A stretch of DNA of 64,000 nt from Sterolibacterium sp. (GTDB lineage Bacteria; Pseudomonadota; Gammaproteobacteria; Burkholderiales; Rhodocyclaceae). The translations under genes were made by a program, and so were the position numbers. Below, piece after piece: positions 60,129 to 64,000 of the stretch (position 1 is its first letter; every line of letters begins with the position of its first letter). The DNA lies in NCBI GenBank assembly GCA_018062105.1, contig JAGOSV010000004.1, positions 1 to 64,000 on the forward strand, written 5' to 3'. The notes under the pieces are model-generated. The model saw only the letters and a program-made list of their open reading frames with translations. It was not told where the DNA came from and ran no database searches.

Positions 60129-64000
<3,872 letters not shown>

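Overview
The window looks like a chromosomal stretch of a flagellated betaproteobacterium, most likely of the Rhodocyclales/Nitrosomonadales type. This is an inference from gene order and protein character: a complete rpoBC-str-S10-spc-alpha cluster in one run, an S4 protein of the four-cysteine zinc-binding kind, HrcA/CIRCE control of groESL, and sigma-54-type promoters in front of flagellar genes. The species cannot be fixed from the sequence alone.

Region 1 (1-18.3 kb) is flagellar. The tail of fliK and fliLMNOPQR run rightwards (C-ring and export gate). They converge on flgBCDEFGHIJKL plus a small lipoprotein gene running leftwards (rod, hook, rings and hook-filament junction). Two sigma-54-like promoters are readable, one before flgB and one before flgK. 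FlgK (1080 aa) and FlgE (687 aa) are much longer than usual because of inserted flagellin-IN-like repeat segments.

Region 2 (18.4-30.5 kb) is an accessory island inserted directly upstream of flgB. It holds a nucleotidyltransferase gene broken by an IS21-family remnant, a Phd/ParE toxin-antitoxin pair, an apparently intact IS110-family element with structured non-coding flanks, and then a segment bounded by 248-bp, almost perfect inverted repeats (21529-21776 and 30198-30445). Between those repeats lie a decayed regulator, a compact four-gene operon and an AbrB/PIN toxin-antitoxin pair. The operon encodes a dynamin-like GTPase carrying a C-terminal MIT_C (MITD1-type, phospholipase D-like) domain, a protein with one C2H2 zinc finger, a coiled-coil protein, and an Hsp70-family ATPase. 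This operon is the best candidate in the window for an undescribed system. Its composition (membrane-remodelling GTPase plus chaperone ATPase on a mobile island next to toxin-antitoxin genes) suggests defence or membrane-stress response, but no function is proven.

Region 3 (30.5-36.9 kb) has two neighbouring phytoene-desaturase-like FAD oxidoreductases, a small protein of unknown function, a striking 13-bp perfect inverted repeat, and groES-groEL under a sigma-32-like promoter and a CIRCE operator.

Region 4 (37.0-64.0 kb) is the transcription/translation cluster on the minus strand, from rpoB (5' end outside the window) through rpoC, rpsL, rpsG, fusA, tuf, the S10 and spc operons, secY, infA, rpmJ and the alpha operon to rplQ. 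An internal sigma-70 promoter matching the consensus closely lies before rplN. Nothing in the coding content of this region is unusual.
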